The notes under the pieces: model-generated
What the model was told of the DNA's origin: nothing
What the model saw: only the letters and a program-made list of their open reading frames with translations
Databases searched by the model: none
From: Lyophyllum atratum
Lineage: Eukaryota; Basidiomycota; Agaricomycetes; Agaricales; Lyophyllaceae
Assembly: GCA_014905825.1 (NCBI GenBank)
Contig: JACGCN010000002.1
Span: 1,240,001 to 1,304,000, forward strand
Direction of reading: 5' to 3'
DNA: 64,000 bases
Program-made: the position numbers and the translations under genes
Shown: positions 33,505 through 46,249 of the stretch, piece by piece
How positions within the stretch are numbered: position 1 is the stretch's first letter
How the letters are laid out: the number at the start of each line of letters is the position of its first letter

Positions 33505-36500
33505 CTACGGTTCAAACATCCAGTATCCATGAAGAATGTAACCAGCCCAGTAATAGGGTGCTCGCGTCTGTTTCTGGGCTCTGAGGCCTAACGCTGCGTT
33601 CTGTACAGCCTTGGCCACGTTGAGTTGCCTACCTCCCGAGTTCTTCTTTGCAATGAACTGATCGAAAAGATATCTAGAGAACGGCTCTCCAGATAGAGTA
33701 TCGTTGATTGGCCATAGCGTCGCCAACACTGTCGATGCTCCAGCGTAAATTAAAGAAGATACGAGCCCAAATGGCTCATCACCCAAACGAACTTTCTCCG
33801 AACCGGAACCGCAGCCCACAATGCTTATAAAGGGTGAAAAATTCTGCAGATTCATCCTGAAGACCTCCGCGACGTCTAACGCTGAATCCGCGAATATCAT
33901 GGCATGGCCCTGCGGCCGTTGAGCAACATGCCCGTGGTAGTGGATGAGCTTGGACGATTGGCAGGCGGCTAGAAAGCGCGCCTTCGTGGCGTCGCCCCGT
34001 TGAAAGGTATTCGCACCCATCAGAGCTCCGATTCTCTGCACTGACCTCTCTCCACCAGGCGTATTCGCCGTAGGGTTTCCAAACAACGAAGGCTTTAAGT
34101 CCTTTGCTTGTTCGCGTCTTTGGTCGAACATATCCAAACATTGCATGAGGACTGGCAAGGCGTATGTATAGACAATGGGATTTCGGGCGAGCAACACGTC
34201 TCCATCAACTTCCAGTGCATGAAGTGGAATCTTTGATAGGACTTTGGTCGGACAGAGTACCAGCAAGTCTCCTGGCCGGGCAACTTCTAGATTCTGCAGA
34301 GGTTTGCACAAAGCTGCAAGTTCTAAGAGCGTTTCACGAGCTTCTTCGGCGTCACTGAGGTCGTCCTTCGACTTCGCAAGGTCTGTATACCACTGCTCTA
34401 CCGTCGAAAGGCCAATCTCTAGCAAGTGCATCAAGACTGTTTCACCAGGCCGAGAACTCAGCATGTATATCGTGTCTCCCGCCGTGATCCAGTCAATGAA
34501 AACCACGTTTTCCCCTTTCATGGCTAACCAGCCACAGTCGACGACATTCCCTTCTGACTGGTTGGCGACCATCGTCGTCGTGCTTCGAACAAGAGGCAGC
34601 CTATCAGTCGAGGCGTCTTTTTCTTTGTGTGCCTCAAGAGCATGATTGAATCCACGCGCTTTAGCCTTTTGCGCCCATTTCCATGCGGCAGCGTGATCTC
34701 CGATTGCGAAGCATGCGCGATATGCAATGGCGAAGACATCAATCGGTACCTCCTTCGTTGCGTGCTCGGAGGGAAAATCGGGCAAGCAATCCATCGAGCC
34801 CCTCCAAGTTCCAAATCCCATCTCTTTCCGCGCTCCAAAGAGCTTCTGCCTCTTGAATGTGGTGTAGAGCACGGGAAGCCGATTCTTTGTCAATCGAGTC
34901 CGTGTTCATCCACGAATCTGCCAAAATGCAGTGGCAGCATGCAGCCATATCTGGCATTCCTCTAATAGCGTCTCCTGTAAGACGACCTCGACCAAACGGC
35001 GGGACTCTTCCAAGTAACTATGCTTGCTTGTGTCACGATACATTTGGAGTCGTGCCCGTCCAAGTAGGAAATATACTTTTTGTCGCAGCAATGAATGGGT
35101 GGACACCATTGTTTTGATGATTTCCTCAAGAAGCCCAGCCGCTCGTTCAGCGTCCCCAGATTCAAATATCGTACCCGCGATGCTCAGGTCGATAGCGGTA
35201 TATCGACTCTTCCGCAAATCCGTGTCCGGCAAGCATTCGAGAACCAGCTTTGTCTGGCTTGACCAAGGTTCTCCGGTAATTGGGGCGCCTCCCTTCAGTT
35301 GTTCAAGCAATTGCAGCGTGAAAAGTTGGTTTGCGAAGGTAAATTGGTCTTCCCAGCGTCCCTCCTGTCCTGCGACCTCGAACTCGATTTCGAGGTCCGT
35401 CTTTTGCGCTTCCCTCCATCCTACTAGATGAAATCCATAACGGTCATCTCCGGGTACGACGTTCGCTCCTGACAGCACCACCCTGAATCGTTTCTCAGCC
35501 TCTACGATTATCTCCTGGTCATTAGTCTCCTTGGCGTGAGTTACTGCAATGGCAGCCCATTTGAATTCATTGCTCGTATCGCCCAACTTTTCGCCATAGA
35601 GGGTGGAGAGATCGCTTGACAAAGCAAATTTCAGTTCAGGAATCGAACATTTTGGATGAATCTCAAAGAATTTCGTCCCAAGCTTGAGGGCGGTGCCGAT
35701 AAACGGAAAGTGTAGCCATGTCGTGTGGCATCATGCCCATATAGGACTGCCAGAAGGCCAACGCCGATCCGATCTGGCATGGGTGTGGATCTATGGCACT
35801 GCTATGCTCTCTGACACGATTCTGTCAACTTGCACTGTCGACGGACTTCATTCAGAATTCAATCATTACTCACCCCGACACTGCCAACAGATCAATGCCA
35901 GTGGTGACCCGAAACGCCGAGGCCACCGCTGAGTGGTATTTGATACTATGCTGCTCCTTCTGATAGCGCTGTGCTATTTCCATCTTGCAGCTCAGGAAGC
36001 CCCTGAAATCTTCCACCTGGAGAATTGGAGTGCAATGGTCTCAAGTGCCTCTATCTTCCTCGAACGTTCTACGTCTTCTCCGTAGAGGACGGAGAAAAAC
36101 TGTATCCACAAGCATTGGCTCTGATTCCCAGTAATTGTACATGACTGGGTGGCGAGTTCGACCTGCTCTATACATTTCTCGATGCAGTCCTGGTCACCCA
36201 ACGCGCGCGCGAGTCTGATGTGGATGGCAGCTTTGAAGTTATGCAATTCCAGGTCCCCTGGGCCACACCCCTCGGTGACGACTTCCAAGGCTTCCATAAG
36301 GTTACAAACTATTTCTTGCGGGGAATACAGAGACTTTTCAGCACGGAATACAAACATAAGCTCGTCCAGACGCCTCTGTCCAAGGAGTTGTTGGCGGATT
36401 CGTCTCAGGTGGAAGTCTGGCAGGCGAGTCTTGCGTCTGCCATTCGTCTCCCTCGAGGAGCTTCCTGCCAAACTCTTGGATCATATGATACATGCAGGCT

Positions 36501-36814
36501 GTGTAGACCTATTGTTCCTTTTGTCAGACAAGCTACAAGACTCGTTCAGTGAGATACTCACGTCGAGCACCTCATACTTGTCGATAGGTTTTGCTTTAAG
36601 CGACAGGTCCCATATTGCTTGAGATTCCTGCACTGCCTCTTTCAGCGTCAAGTCGACATGGCATCGCCCAAAAACAAGCGCCAATCGATAGAAGGGGTGA
36701 TCCCGTGCCGAGCTCAGCAAGGCTAACTGAGAGAGTTCGCGAAGGCGGCCAAAGTTATCGCGGTGAAGGCAGCTAATTGCAAGTTCTGAGAGATTTTCCT
36801 CTGAAGGCACCATG
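33505..36814 (-). CDS. TPR-CHAT caspase-like protease
   Basis: Long helical-repeat (TPR-like) N-terminal part, for example LSELAISCLHRDNFGRLREL and AAGLLEEIIKTMVSTHSLL, then a C-terminal CHAT domain in the last 2.5 kb exon: RPGDLLVLCPTKVLSKIPLH, the catalytic His in KLIHYHGHVAQRPQGH, the catalytic Cys in SIVGCGSGSEKVRLGDEPF, GASTVLATLWPINDTLSGE and a final YYWAGYILHGYWMFEP. CHAT proteases are caspase relatives (separase fold); in fungi they sit behind TPR or NLR-like sensors. Start MVPSEENLSELAISC at 36814. Frame corrections are needed at about 36430, 36025, 35705 (an inserted C), 34925 and 34780; the CHAT exon (33505-34780) is intact with both catalytic residues. Divergent from paralogue 2 (185 bases) and 1.6 kb from paralogue 1. 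Confidence 0.82.
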
Positions 36815-36999
36815 CTGAGCTGTGTATGGTATGGACACCCCTGGACACCCGCGCAGCTCACTTGGCTAGCGGCAAAATGATGGTCATCAAAGTTACATAA
36901 AAGTTGAACCTTAGTGCTGTGCTTTAATGAATACGAGTCGTTAACATCGGATAGCAGGTATCCTCCCCGCACATCGACCTATCCCTAGCCCAGGAAACG

Positions 37000-37865
37000 A
37001 TGTCGATCGAGACCAAGAACCTGCAGTTCGTTATCGACCTCGAAGAGGACGAGGTTAAAACGGGGGAGCTCGGCTCTGAAGATGCTCCTCTGCCAGTATC
37101 TCCTCAGGATCGTGTCCTTAGCGAGGTGGAAACATCGAAATCATATTTCTCTGCAGAATTTTCCACAATTCAACCACTCGACACACGCAGATCGCTTCTA
37201 ATTCTCGTTGTTCGCTGTCATCCAGCTATCAAACGCCGATTTGCTAACGCGACGATAACATGGAAATTCGGGGCCCCAGAGCCTGCGCAAATGAAAGGCG
37301 GCAATAAAACGAGGGTGACGCACCTGGCACCGGAGCTTAGTGTGGGAGGCTGGACTGAAGAGCAAACGAAGCTCCTATGGGGGATTACCGTGCCTGTCCA
37401 GGCTGGTTTTATGGGCAGCTCAATTGGTCTCCAGGACATCACGGAATGTAGAAAGTCAAAAGGTAGTCACCCACGCCATGTCTATCGTGGGCACGAAACG
37501 GAATGCTGGTTCTCGCTGCGTCTGGACAGTGGAGGAAAATCAGAGTAGCGCCAGAGGGATCCCTTCTCACTTCCAGCTTGCAGTGGTCGTTGAACATGAA
37601 GGACCGTTCTCGACCCAGCTAGATTTGAAAGTAGAATTGGGAGGGGGAATATCTTGGCCGAAGGTCTTTTCACCGAGATTAATGAAAGCAAAGAAGGGAC
37701 GAGATGGGGCAGGGTTGACAAGAACAATTGATGTCGAGACGTGCAAATGTGGTGAGATTCTATGGGAGCCTGGGGAGGCATGGCTGGAATAATTTTATGA
37801 AGGAGATGACTGGGGAAGTTGGAGGAGCGATGCTTGATTTTACTCAAGCCGTTGTTCGACCATAA
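37000..37865 (+). CDS. paralogue 2 of the family at 30968, with two frame breaks
   Basis: Start MSIETKNLQFVIDLEEDE. It carries the same ordered blocks as paralogue 1: FSTIQPLDTRRSLLILVVRC, RRFANATITWKFG, HLAPELSVGGWTEEQTKLLW, HAMSIVGTKRNAGSRCVWTV, EENQSSARGIPSHFQLAVVV, and the end DFTQAVVRP at 37865. A surplus base near 37446 (before NVESQKVVTHAM) and another near 37785 (before GWNNFMKEMTGEVGG) break the frame. The conserved protein after removal suggests a functional gene and sequencing error rather than a pseudogene, but the sequence as given does not encode it in one frame. It is divergent from the CHAT gene. Confidence 0.75.
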
Positions 37866-37918
37866 ACTTTGACCCAAATCTAATCTAGAAGATCTAATCT
37901 ACGTGACTAATCGCGCCG

Positions 37919-37926
37919 TATAAAAT
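37919..37926 (+). promoter_or_regulatory. possible TATA box upstream of Leu1
   Basis: TATAAAAT, 182 bases before the Leu1 start codon. Only the motif and its position support it. Confidence 0.35.
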
Positions 37927-38107
37927 TTCTCGGCGCCGATTGGCTGGATCACCGTCCGACGAAAACCGATTACACTCTGAGTCGACCTCCTTATGCCGTT
38001 CGGCCGATGAAGGTTCCGAGCCGCCTTTCAAGATTACTTTAAAGGCTCATTTGGAGTTGGGCAAAAATCATTCATTCTTTCTGACAGCCATCATAGTTCC
38101 CTGTACA

Positions 38108-40802
38108 ATGCCAGCACCTATTGCTCCCCCGCGAACTCTGTACGACAAGATCTGGGATGATCACATCGTGTGAGTACCATGGTTGCGGGACTTTGAGAAG
38201 TTAACTCAGATCGCTTGCAGGGATGTCAATGACGATGGTTTGGCGCTTTTATACATAGATCGGTATGTCCAAGGCGTTCTGCAATGGTGTTCCTCTGCTC
38301 ATTTAGCCCAGCCATCTCGTCCATGAAGTTACTAGCCCCCAAGCGTTTGAAGGACTGTGAGTAGATGGAGCTTCTATCCGGATCATCTTCTAACATGCTT
38401 GCAACAGCCGGAATGCAAGCAGGCCTGTGCGCCGACCAGATTGCACCCTCGCAACCGTAGACCACAACGTTCCGTAAGTATTGACCCCATCTCGCTCACT
38501 CTGTGTCTAACTGACTTGCGCAAAATAGCACTGTCTCGCGCAAGAATTTCACGACCGTCGCGTCCTTCATCGCGGAGCCTGATTCGCGTGCACAATGCGC
38601 TGCTCTGGAGGAGAACGTGAAAGAGTTCGGCTTGACATACTTTGGAATGAAGGATAGGCGTCAAGGTATGCACGCTAAGCCATTACTTTCCCAACGATTT
38701 CTGACCGCGATCATGATAACAGGTATCGTCCACATCATCGGACCGGAGCAAGGTTTCACCGTATGTCCACCTTCTCTGTTATCTGCAATCAAATTGAAAC
38801 CGTTAATTTAGCTCCCTGGTATCACTTGCGTGTGCGGTGATTCCCATACTTCCAGTGAGTGTTCCATGTGATGTCGGAGTCTGCACAGAGATTAACTGTG
38901 TCCCGCAGCCCACGGGGCCTTTGGATCCCTGGCATTTGGTATCGGCACTTCCGAAGTCGAGCATGTCCTCGCGACGCAGACCCTGTTGCAGAAAAAGGGA
39001 AAGAACATGCGTATCACAGTCGATGGCGATCTTCACGAGGGCGTAACGTCGAAAGATGTGATCCTCCACATCATTGGCGTCATTGGCACCGCAGGAGGCA
39101 CAGGGAGCATTATCGAGTACTCGGGATCCGTGTTCCGAGGATTCAGCATGGAGGCCCGCATGAGCGTGTGTAACATGAGCATCGAGGCTGGTGCTCGCGC
39201 AGGAATGATAGCCCCTGATGAAGTTACATTCGAGTACTTGAAGAATCGTCCTTTGGCACCCAAGGGCGAGGCTTGGGATCGCGCAGTCTTGTACTGGAAG
39301 TCTCTCAGGTCTGACGAGGGCGCAAAGTTCGATATTGAAGTCAACATCCCCGCGTCCGACATCATCCCCACAGTCACATGGGGTACCTCTCCCCAAGATG
39401 TCGTGCCCATTACAGGATCTGTTCCTGATCCCTCTACAATGTCCGACTCCGTAAAGCGTGCCTCCGCCGAACGTTCGTTGGCTTACATGGGCCTAAAAGC
39501 GAACACGCCGATGCAAGAAATTACCATCGACAAGGTTTTCATTGGTTCCTGCACCAATGGTCGCATTGAAGATCTCCGTTCTGCCGCCAGGGTTGTCCTA
39601 GCGGCCGGTCCAGAGGCGAAAGTCGCCCCCAACGTTCACGCAATGATCGTTCCAGGCTCCGGATTGATCAAGCAACATGCTGAAGCGGAGGGCCTCGACA
39701 CCATCTTCAAGCGCGCAGGCTTCGACTGGCGTGAGGCAGGATGTTCCATGTGCCTCGGCATGAACCCCGATCAGCTGGCTCCAGGCGAGCGGTGTGCCAG
39801 CACCAGCAACCGTAACTTCGAAGGCCGCCAAGGTTCTGGTGGTCGTACCCACTTGCTCAGCCCTGCGATGGCAGCGGCTGCCGCTATAACTGGGAAGCTG
39901 ACAGATGTACGGAAATTCGTAGGTGTCGCTGGCGAGGCTCAGATTGCGGCCGCTCCCCCAATGAAACAGGCTAGCGCCTTCGATTTCCTTGACGAGCCAG
40001 AAGCATCGCCTGCACCGCAAGCCGTACAGCAGGACACACAGATCCCCTTGCCCCCGTCAGAAGCCCCCAGCAGCGTCGAGAAATTCACGATCGTTAAGGG
40101 GATCACTGCTCCTTTGCACATCGAGAATGTCGATACCGATATGATCATCCCGAAACAGTTCCTGAAGACTTTGAAGCGAACTGGTCTGGCGAACGCACTA
40201 TTCTATACCCTTCGCAAGAACCCACATACCGGCGAAGATACCGATTTCGTTCTCAACCGTGCGCCATACAACAATGCGAAGATTCTCGTGTGTACAGGCA
40301 AGAACTTCGGATGCGGGAGCTCTCGCGAACACGCCCCCTGGAGTCTGTAAGTCGCTTTGTACGCCTTGAGAAGAAGAAGTCGCTCATTCTCCATTGTAGG
40401 AACGACTTTGGTATTCGGTGTGTTATTGCCCCCAGCTTCGCTGACATCTTCCGCAACAACTCGATGCAAAACGGTATGCTTCCTGTGTCGTTGCCCGAGG
40501 AAGACTGCCGCGCATTGGCAGAGGATGCGGAAGCAGGCCTGCACTTGGAGGTTGATCTCGAGAAGCAAGAAGTTAGAAGGCAAAATGACAAGGCACCGGT
40601 ACCTTTCGTCACTGATCCTTTCAGGAGACACTGTCTGTTAAACGGGCTCGATGACATTGCACTAACGATGCAAAAGAGTCCGTCGATTGAGGAGTTCGAG
40701 ACAAGGCGTTCGCAGCAGTGGCCTTGGTTGGACGGATTTGGATATCAGGGAGCGAAGATTCCAGTACCAGCGGTGAAAGCGTCAAAGAAGATGGATTGGT
40801 AG
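38108..40802 (+). CDS. leu1: 3-isopropylmalate dehydratase (isopropylmalate isomerase)
   Basis: 4Fe-4S aconitase-family enzyme of leucine synthesis, converting 2- to 3-isopropylmalate. Start [19 protein letters not shown]. Seven short exons, then a long one from about 38909 and a last exon from about 40400. Signatures: [50 protein letters not shown], cluster cysteines in CVCGDSH (Cys1), [14 protein letters not shown] and [19 protein letters not shown]; swivel domain after the Ala/Pro linker with [13 protein letters not shown] and [14 protein letters not shown]. Large and small bacterial subunits are fused, as usual in fungi. The end is ...[13 protein letters not shown]. No frame corrections. 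Cytosolic. Confidence 0.95.
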
Positions 40803-41026
40803 AGTAGTTCAGGTTGTAAAGATTTTGTGTATAACAAAGGAATTGTACAAAAGAGGGTTTCAAGGATTGACAAGATCTGAGATCTGAGATGATGCCCACA
40901 TGTGTGAAGTCTTCAACTGTCTTGTGTCACGCATTCGTTTCGAATTCAAGACTTCAACTTGTGGCGGTCGCTCGTAGCCACTTTCCCCAACCTCTACGTC
41001 CATCCCTCCATCCTTCTGCGTAACAA

Positions 41027-42755
41027 ATGGCCCCCGCACCTACCTCTTCCGTCGATAAGCCACAGGTGGAAGCATCGAAGGGGCACTCGGCTGATAAATC
41101 CTCTCCGTCCAAGATCCAACCATTTAACAAAGCTAAAGCTGTCTTGCCAGCCGTTGTACCTGCCCTCAAACCGCAGCAAAAGAATCTTACTAGTCGCTCG
41201 AGCAAACCCATCATCAATTGGTTCCAGCGCAAGCTTGCTGGAACAGGAAGGATGAAGAGAGCCGAGAACCATCGGGCAGCCGCTGAGGCCATAGCTTTGA
41301 GCAAAAGCAGAGGAGGGCCAGGGTCTCAGTCGCCACGGGTGGCTCCACGAGTTGCATCCTCTACCCGTACCTTCCCCGTCATTTCCTGGTGGCAGGCAAC
41401 ACAGCCGGCATGAGTCACTTTCTGCTATACAGCGAAAAACCATCTCTTTGAATGAGGACGATATCGGCCACAATTCTTCGGAGGAAGATGAGGATAATAA
41501 CTCCTTGGATCAGTCCTCTCTTGCACGGGAGTCTACATGGTCCCCTGGAAGTGTCCTAGAGGCCGACGACGACGCGTCTGTCCGACCCATACCCCCAAGC
41601 GTCCCACCCTCACCTTCACCTTCTCGGTCATCTTCGTCATATCTCTCGGACCCTCGAACGTTCAGAAGCATTGCGGCTAGTACCAAACCAACTACGCTGC
41701 TCAGTATCGACATAAATGGCGGCGGTATGGCACACATTGCCCAGGCTCCCATAACGCCTCCCACATATATAAACCGCTTCCCACCGCACATTCGCAACTC
41801 TTCCTCCACCAACAACCCAGGTTTCCATGGTAGTGGCACCTCCATCACCTTTTCCTCTCTTCCCCAGTCCTCGTCGCGTCCATCGTCCCTGAGCAATCCT
41901 GCGACACTTGTGGCTACACCACACGGTCAAAACGCGGTCAGCACTGTTCAGGCCCCATTGCATACAACCCACCATCCGCGAAACAACCCTCGCCCATCCT
42001 CTCCACCCTTAGATAACGCCTCTGTTCTTACCCTTGCTTCATCCGCGTACGCGATGCCGGGGCTACGCGCGAATATGGGACACTCAACCACTCCTTCCGC
42101 CAGGGGCGTCGGCGACTCTTTATCGCACTTCGGAGGTAGCATAACATACGCGGATGCAGAGAGCACAAGCCAGTTCGTTGTCGGGGATGATGATAGGCTC
42201 GAAGAGCGGGATGTAGATGCCAGTGTTCGGGCCCTGAGGCCCCGGAGCTCGAGGCGAGGGAGTTGGGAAAGCGAGGCGAGTCGATGGAGTGCACGGGTGC
42301 AACTTGGGGCTGGGACACCATCTTTGGCGAGAGAAAGGAGCCTAAGGACAACTAATAGCGTCAAGACAGGTGCCTTCAGCACGGAGAACCCGGAGACGTA
42401 CGATCGTTCGGATGATGTAGACGACGAGAATGAGGATGAGAAAGACGGAGCATCCCCGCTTGATCGCTCGCCTGTCACCGGCACCTCTATCGAAGCTCCT
42501 CCAAGTGCAGAATCGACCCAGGACCCAGAACCCAGAACCAGCACTGATGAAGATAATGCATTGGCCAGGCCCGAAGCGGACCGCAAGGTGTCGACCGAGA
42601 CCGTCGAGCCACCTAACCAGGTTCAAGTAGCCCGAGAACTGGTCCCGGAGGTCAGGTTTTCGGAAGAAATTTCTTTTCTTCAGGCCAGCGAGAAGAAGGA
42701 AGAACCCGCTGCATCGGTACAGGAGGTCCAACGCGAGCAGAGTGTGGCCTCATGA
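41027..42755 (+). CDS. disordered Ser/Pro-rich protein of unknown function
   Basis: Exons 41027-41322 and 41396-42755, joined by a 73-base intron (gtctca donor, ggcag acceptor) that carries the frame from ...SRGGPG into QHSRHESLSAIQRKT. A short conserved-looking segment, KPIINWFQRKLAGTGRMKRA, lies near residue 60. The rest is acidic and Ser/Thr-rich: EEDEDNNSLDQ, SVPPSPSPSRSSSSYLS, RPRSSRRGSWESEASRWS, and a charged tail EKKEEPAASVQEVQ. No domain, signal or membrane helix. The function is unknown; the single ordered block could be a docking motif. Confidence 0.75.
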
Positions 42756-43510
42756 TAAATTGTGGTTGCCGTTTTGGCCATACGATGTTACTTTCTTGTA
42801 TGAATATTCTCCTGCGAGCACTTGATTTGCGAGACGTCCCACCTATTCTCTTTTACTTATTCCATCCCCCCCGCCGTATATTACTTACCGAGTTACTCTA
42901 TACATGCTTGCTCTTTGTGGTGTTCCATTTAATATTTATGATTTACATGACGCGTTTGACTATAGACTTACTTAGGGGTTTCCTCCATGATGGCATCTGT
43001 CTTGTGATCCTTACGGCAAAAAGTCTAAAGATACTTCGACTTCAGATCTGATCTAGCCCTCATAAACGGGCCGATATCATTACACTTGGTTATGACTTTT
43101 GGCGGGCATAGCTCCATCGGTGCTATAATACGACTCATATACCCAATTCTCCGAACCGCCCAGGCGCACAGCAACGCGCCAGTCATCAGCTGCCTCTTCA
43201 CACGAATGACTTGGGATTCTGCGCTCATCGCTGACCGCAACTTACTAAACCTCTAAGAAACGTCAAGCACTGGCACTGGCAGCTCAAACAGTCACAGGCT
43301 CAGGGTTACGCGAATCATTCGAACCACACGCGTCCCCCTCCTCTTCGCAGGTCTCGTGGTCGCCTGGGCCAGCCGTAGCATATGCTACCATCTATATATG
43401 AGCTCCTAAGTATATTGGCCAATTCCATAAAAGAAGGCCTTCTCCAGACTGTCTCCAACTTCCATCAATCCGAACCATTCACCACTGAATACCTTTGGAA
43501 GACTGCGAAG
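42756..43510. other. spacer, no supported gene
   Basis: About 750 bases, AT-rich on the left (42880-43020). Small frames such as 42752-43051 plus and 43382-43606 plus (which runs into the GH125 start) have no signature of their own. No tRNA or repeat recognised. It contains the GH125 promoter. Confidence 0.45.
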
Positions 43511-45914
43511 ATGAAACTTGGACTTGGGAGCTTAGTTGTTACCTGCTGTGTTGGTGTCGACTTCCCTGGCGCAGTGCCCGGATTATACGACGTACTCCCA
43601 GGTTAGTTGACACACGGCCCTTGTATTTATAGACTCTGCAGCATGCTCACTATGCATCGACTAGAGCCCCCATGGAACGCCGTCGACGGGACCTCTGGCT
43701 TTGCCTTTCATGCGACCCGACCCCGCTTGTCGCACGTTTAATAGCACAGCTGTGGAGGTAATGATCCTGAACTTGAAGGTGGTTGAAACTTAGAATGGCA
43801 CACAGAAAGTCATTAGCGACATGAAGTCGCTGCTTAAGGATCCGGACCTTGCACGGCTCTTTGAGAATACGTTTCCCAATACGTTGGGTGAGTATTTCCA
43901 CGTGTATAGCGCTTCGGGGCATTAACTAGAAGCAGATACGACTGTGAAATACTTCAACAAGACGGAGAATCTGGCATTCATCATAACCGGGGTAAGTTTA
44001 TATCTGATATTTTCCAATCTGTGTGCTTATCAAGTCAATTAAGGATATCACGTTTGTTCTCTCCGAGGTTCTAGAGCTCATGTTTTGACCTAGGTTACTT
44101 AGTGCACAATGGTTGCGTGACACGGCAAATCAAGTTAGTCCAGTTAATATGCTGAAACTTCTACTTCTCAACCAGTCCATCTTAGTTTGCGCACTACCAC
44201 ACCCTTCTTGCTGTCGACCCTCAGCTTGCCACCCTGGTGAAGGGTGTCATCAACAACGAAGCTCGTTATGTAGCTGAATACCCGTACTGTAGGTCGCAAG
44301 CCTTCGGTCCTTACAAGTATTATAACTCACTTTTAGACCAGGTGGCGCATTCCAGCCGCCGCCAGAAAGCGGCCTCCGTCCCACTCACAATGACTGGGCG
44401 GACGGTGTGAAAGTCAACCCGTCAGTCTTCATGTTATGTTATAGCACGTATCCCTGACAGGCTTATCTTTTTCCAGCCCGGTTAACAATCAAACAGGTAT
44501 TCGAATGCAAGGTCAGCACCAAAACTCCACTTTTATTGGGCCTAGCTAATGTTATTGCCAGTATGAGATTGATTCCCTATGCGGGTTTTTGAAGTTATCG
44601 AGGTCCTATTATCAAGCGACCAAAGATGCTTCTTTCATGAATGATAACTGTGAGTCCACGGTTGGTTCATCCAGGACCTCTTTAAACCTGACTCTACCTT
44701 GCAGGGCGTGCCGCCATTAAACAGGTTTTCCGCGTCATTAATGAACAGTCCCAAGCTACTTTTGACGCGGACTTCAATTTCATCTCGTATTACAACTGGA
44801 CCGGAGGAAATGGCGCGCTTTCTCCGCAAGTCGTCAACCGCGGGAACGGTGAACCCAAGGCCTACACAGGTCTCGTTGGCACTCACCACCGGCCTTCAGA
44901 CGATCTGAGCGTCTTCGGTGCGTGATACTCATCTGCAAGACTCAGGTCGCATATTTATCGGATGCCTCAAGCTTTCCTTACACCGGCCAACGCGATGCTA
45001 AGTGTTGAGTTAACACAGTTGGCAGATGTTTTGGATGCCGCGAAGCAACTCCCTGACGTCAGTCAAGACGCGAAGATGTGGAGTGCCAGGGTCCGTGATG
45101 CAGTTTGGAAACACACGGTAAGTTGACAATCGAAGTCTGACATGGTAGTCCCTAACCCTGCTCTAGGTTGTGGATAACATCTTCGCATACGAAGTAAACG
45201 GTAGGCTGCTGCATTGTGTTTAAAAGCTGGGAAGCTGAACTGGGCACGAAGGCTTTGGTGGTCGCTACGTGATGGACGACGCCAACGTTCCGGTAAGCGT
45301 ACGAACATGTTTTAGACATGTTCATTTACTCAGTCAAACTTTTTCAAAGTCGCTTCTATCCCTCCCCTACCTTGGATTTTTGGACAGGAAAGATCCTGCG
45401 TACAAAGCGACCCGTAAAGTGCTTCTGTCGGCCAAGAACCCATATTTCGCTGCAGGGAAGACTTTCAGCGGCACAGGGTATGCAATTCAAGCTTCGCAGC
45501 ACTCATGGCTGATTTACTTTTATTTAGTGGTCCACATGTTGATTCCTGGCATCCTTGGTAAGTATACAATACCCCACGGCGGGCAAGATTGACCTTTCTC
45601 CAGGCCTATGTCCCAGATTTCAGCCATTTTCGGCACGGATGATGACCAGGAGATCTTGAAATCTCTTTACGCAATTGCAAACGTTCGTTACTTCTCCTCC
45701 ATCTTGTAACTGACCCAGATATTGATCTTATGGATAGAACACGAATGGGCTTGGACTCATCCATGAATCCCAGTCCATCTACAAATCAACGGACTACACA
45801 CGCCCATGGTTTGCTTGGGCAAACAGTTACTTCGCGGAAATGATCCTGGACTTGGCTGACCGCAAACCGGGGTTGATCCTCAAGGTGAACAAGAGCTATA
45901 AACCAGGGCAGTGA
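43511..45914 (+). CDS. GH125 exo-alpha-1,6-mannosidase, secreted
   Basis: Glycoside hydrolase that trims alpha-1,6-linked mannose from N-glycans or mannan. Start MKLGLGSLVVTCCVGVDFPG at 43511, a likely signal peptide. Family blocks: PFMRPDPACRTFNSTAVE, NKTENLAFIITGDITAQWLR, the acidic patch in GVKVNPP...TVFECKYEIDSLCGFL, FDADFNFISYYNWTGGN, GFGGRYVMDDANVPSLLSLP, YTRPWFAWANSYFAEMIL, ending KPGQ. About a dozen exons. Single-base corrections are needed in the N-terminal exons (two to three between 43610 and 43760), near 44340, and near 44502 (before VFECKYEID). The catalytic centre exons are otherwise open. Upstream is the disordered-protein gene's end. Confidence 0.85.
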
Positions 45915-46249
45915 GCATGGGGACGGTTGGAGCGAGCACTGCGGCTGCGCAATTGACTGCGGAATCAAAAGGTTGAAACAGTTTATCATGGAAGTAGTTA
46001 CATAGCGAATGGCAGCGATTTGCCGAAGTCTTAAAGGCGAGAATGGCCCAACCTGAGAGAGTGATTTGCATGTTTGATTTTCACGAACTACTGTCATCAA
46101 AGACTAACAACCGTCAACCATACCATAATAGGCTTGCCACTGCATTCTTGAGCTCGGAGCCACAGACAATCTCCAACCAGCCTTCTTTTTCACGACTCTA
46201 TGCTAGTTATACCCCAGGGGAACCAGTAAAACTAGCTGTACCAATACCA
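45915..46249. other. spacer, nothing recognised
   Basis: About 330 bases between the GH125 stop and the ingression-protein start. Plus-strand open frames here are the 5' extension of the next gene, which lacks an earlier convincing start. Confidence 0.45.

Noticed and set aside
37000..37865. Paralogue 2 as a pseudogene
   Set aside because: Its two breaks are single inserted bases like those in essential genes here, and the protein between them is fully conserved; error is more likely than decay.
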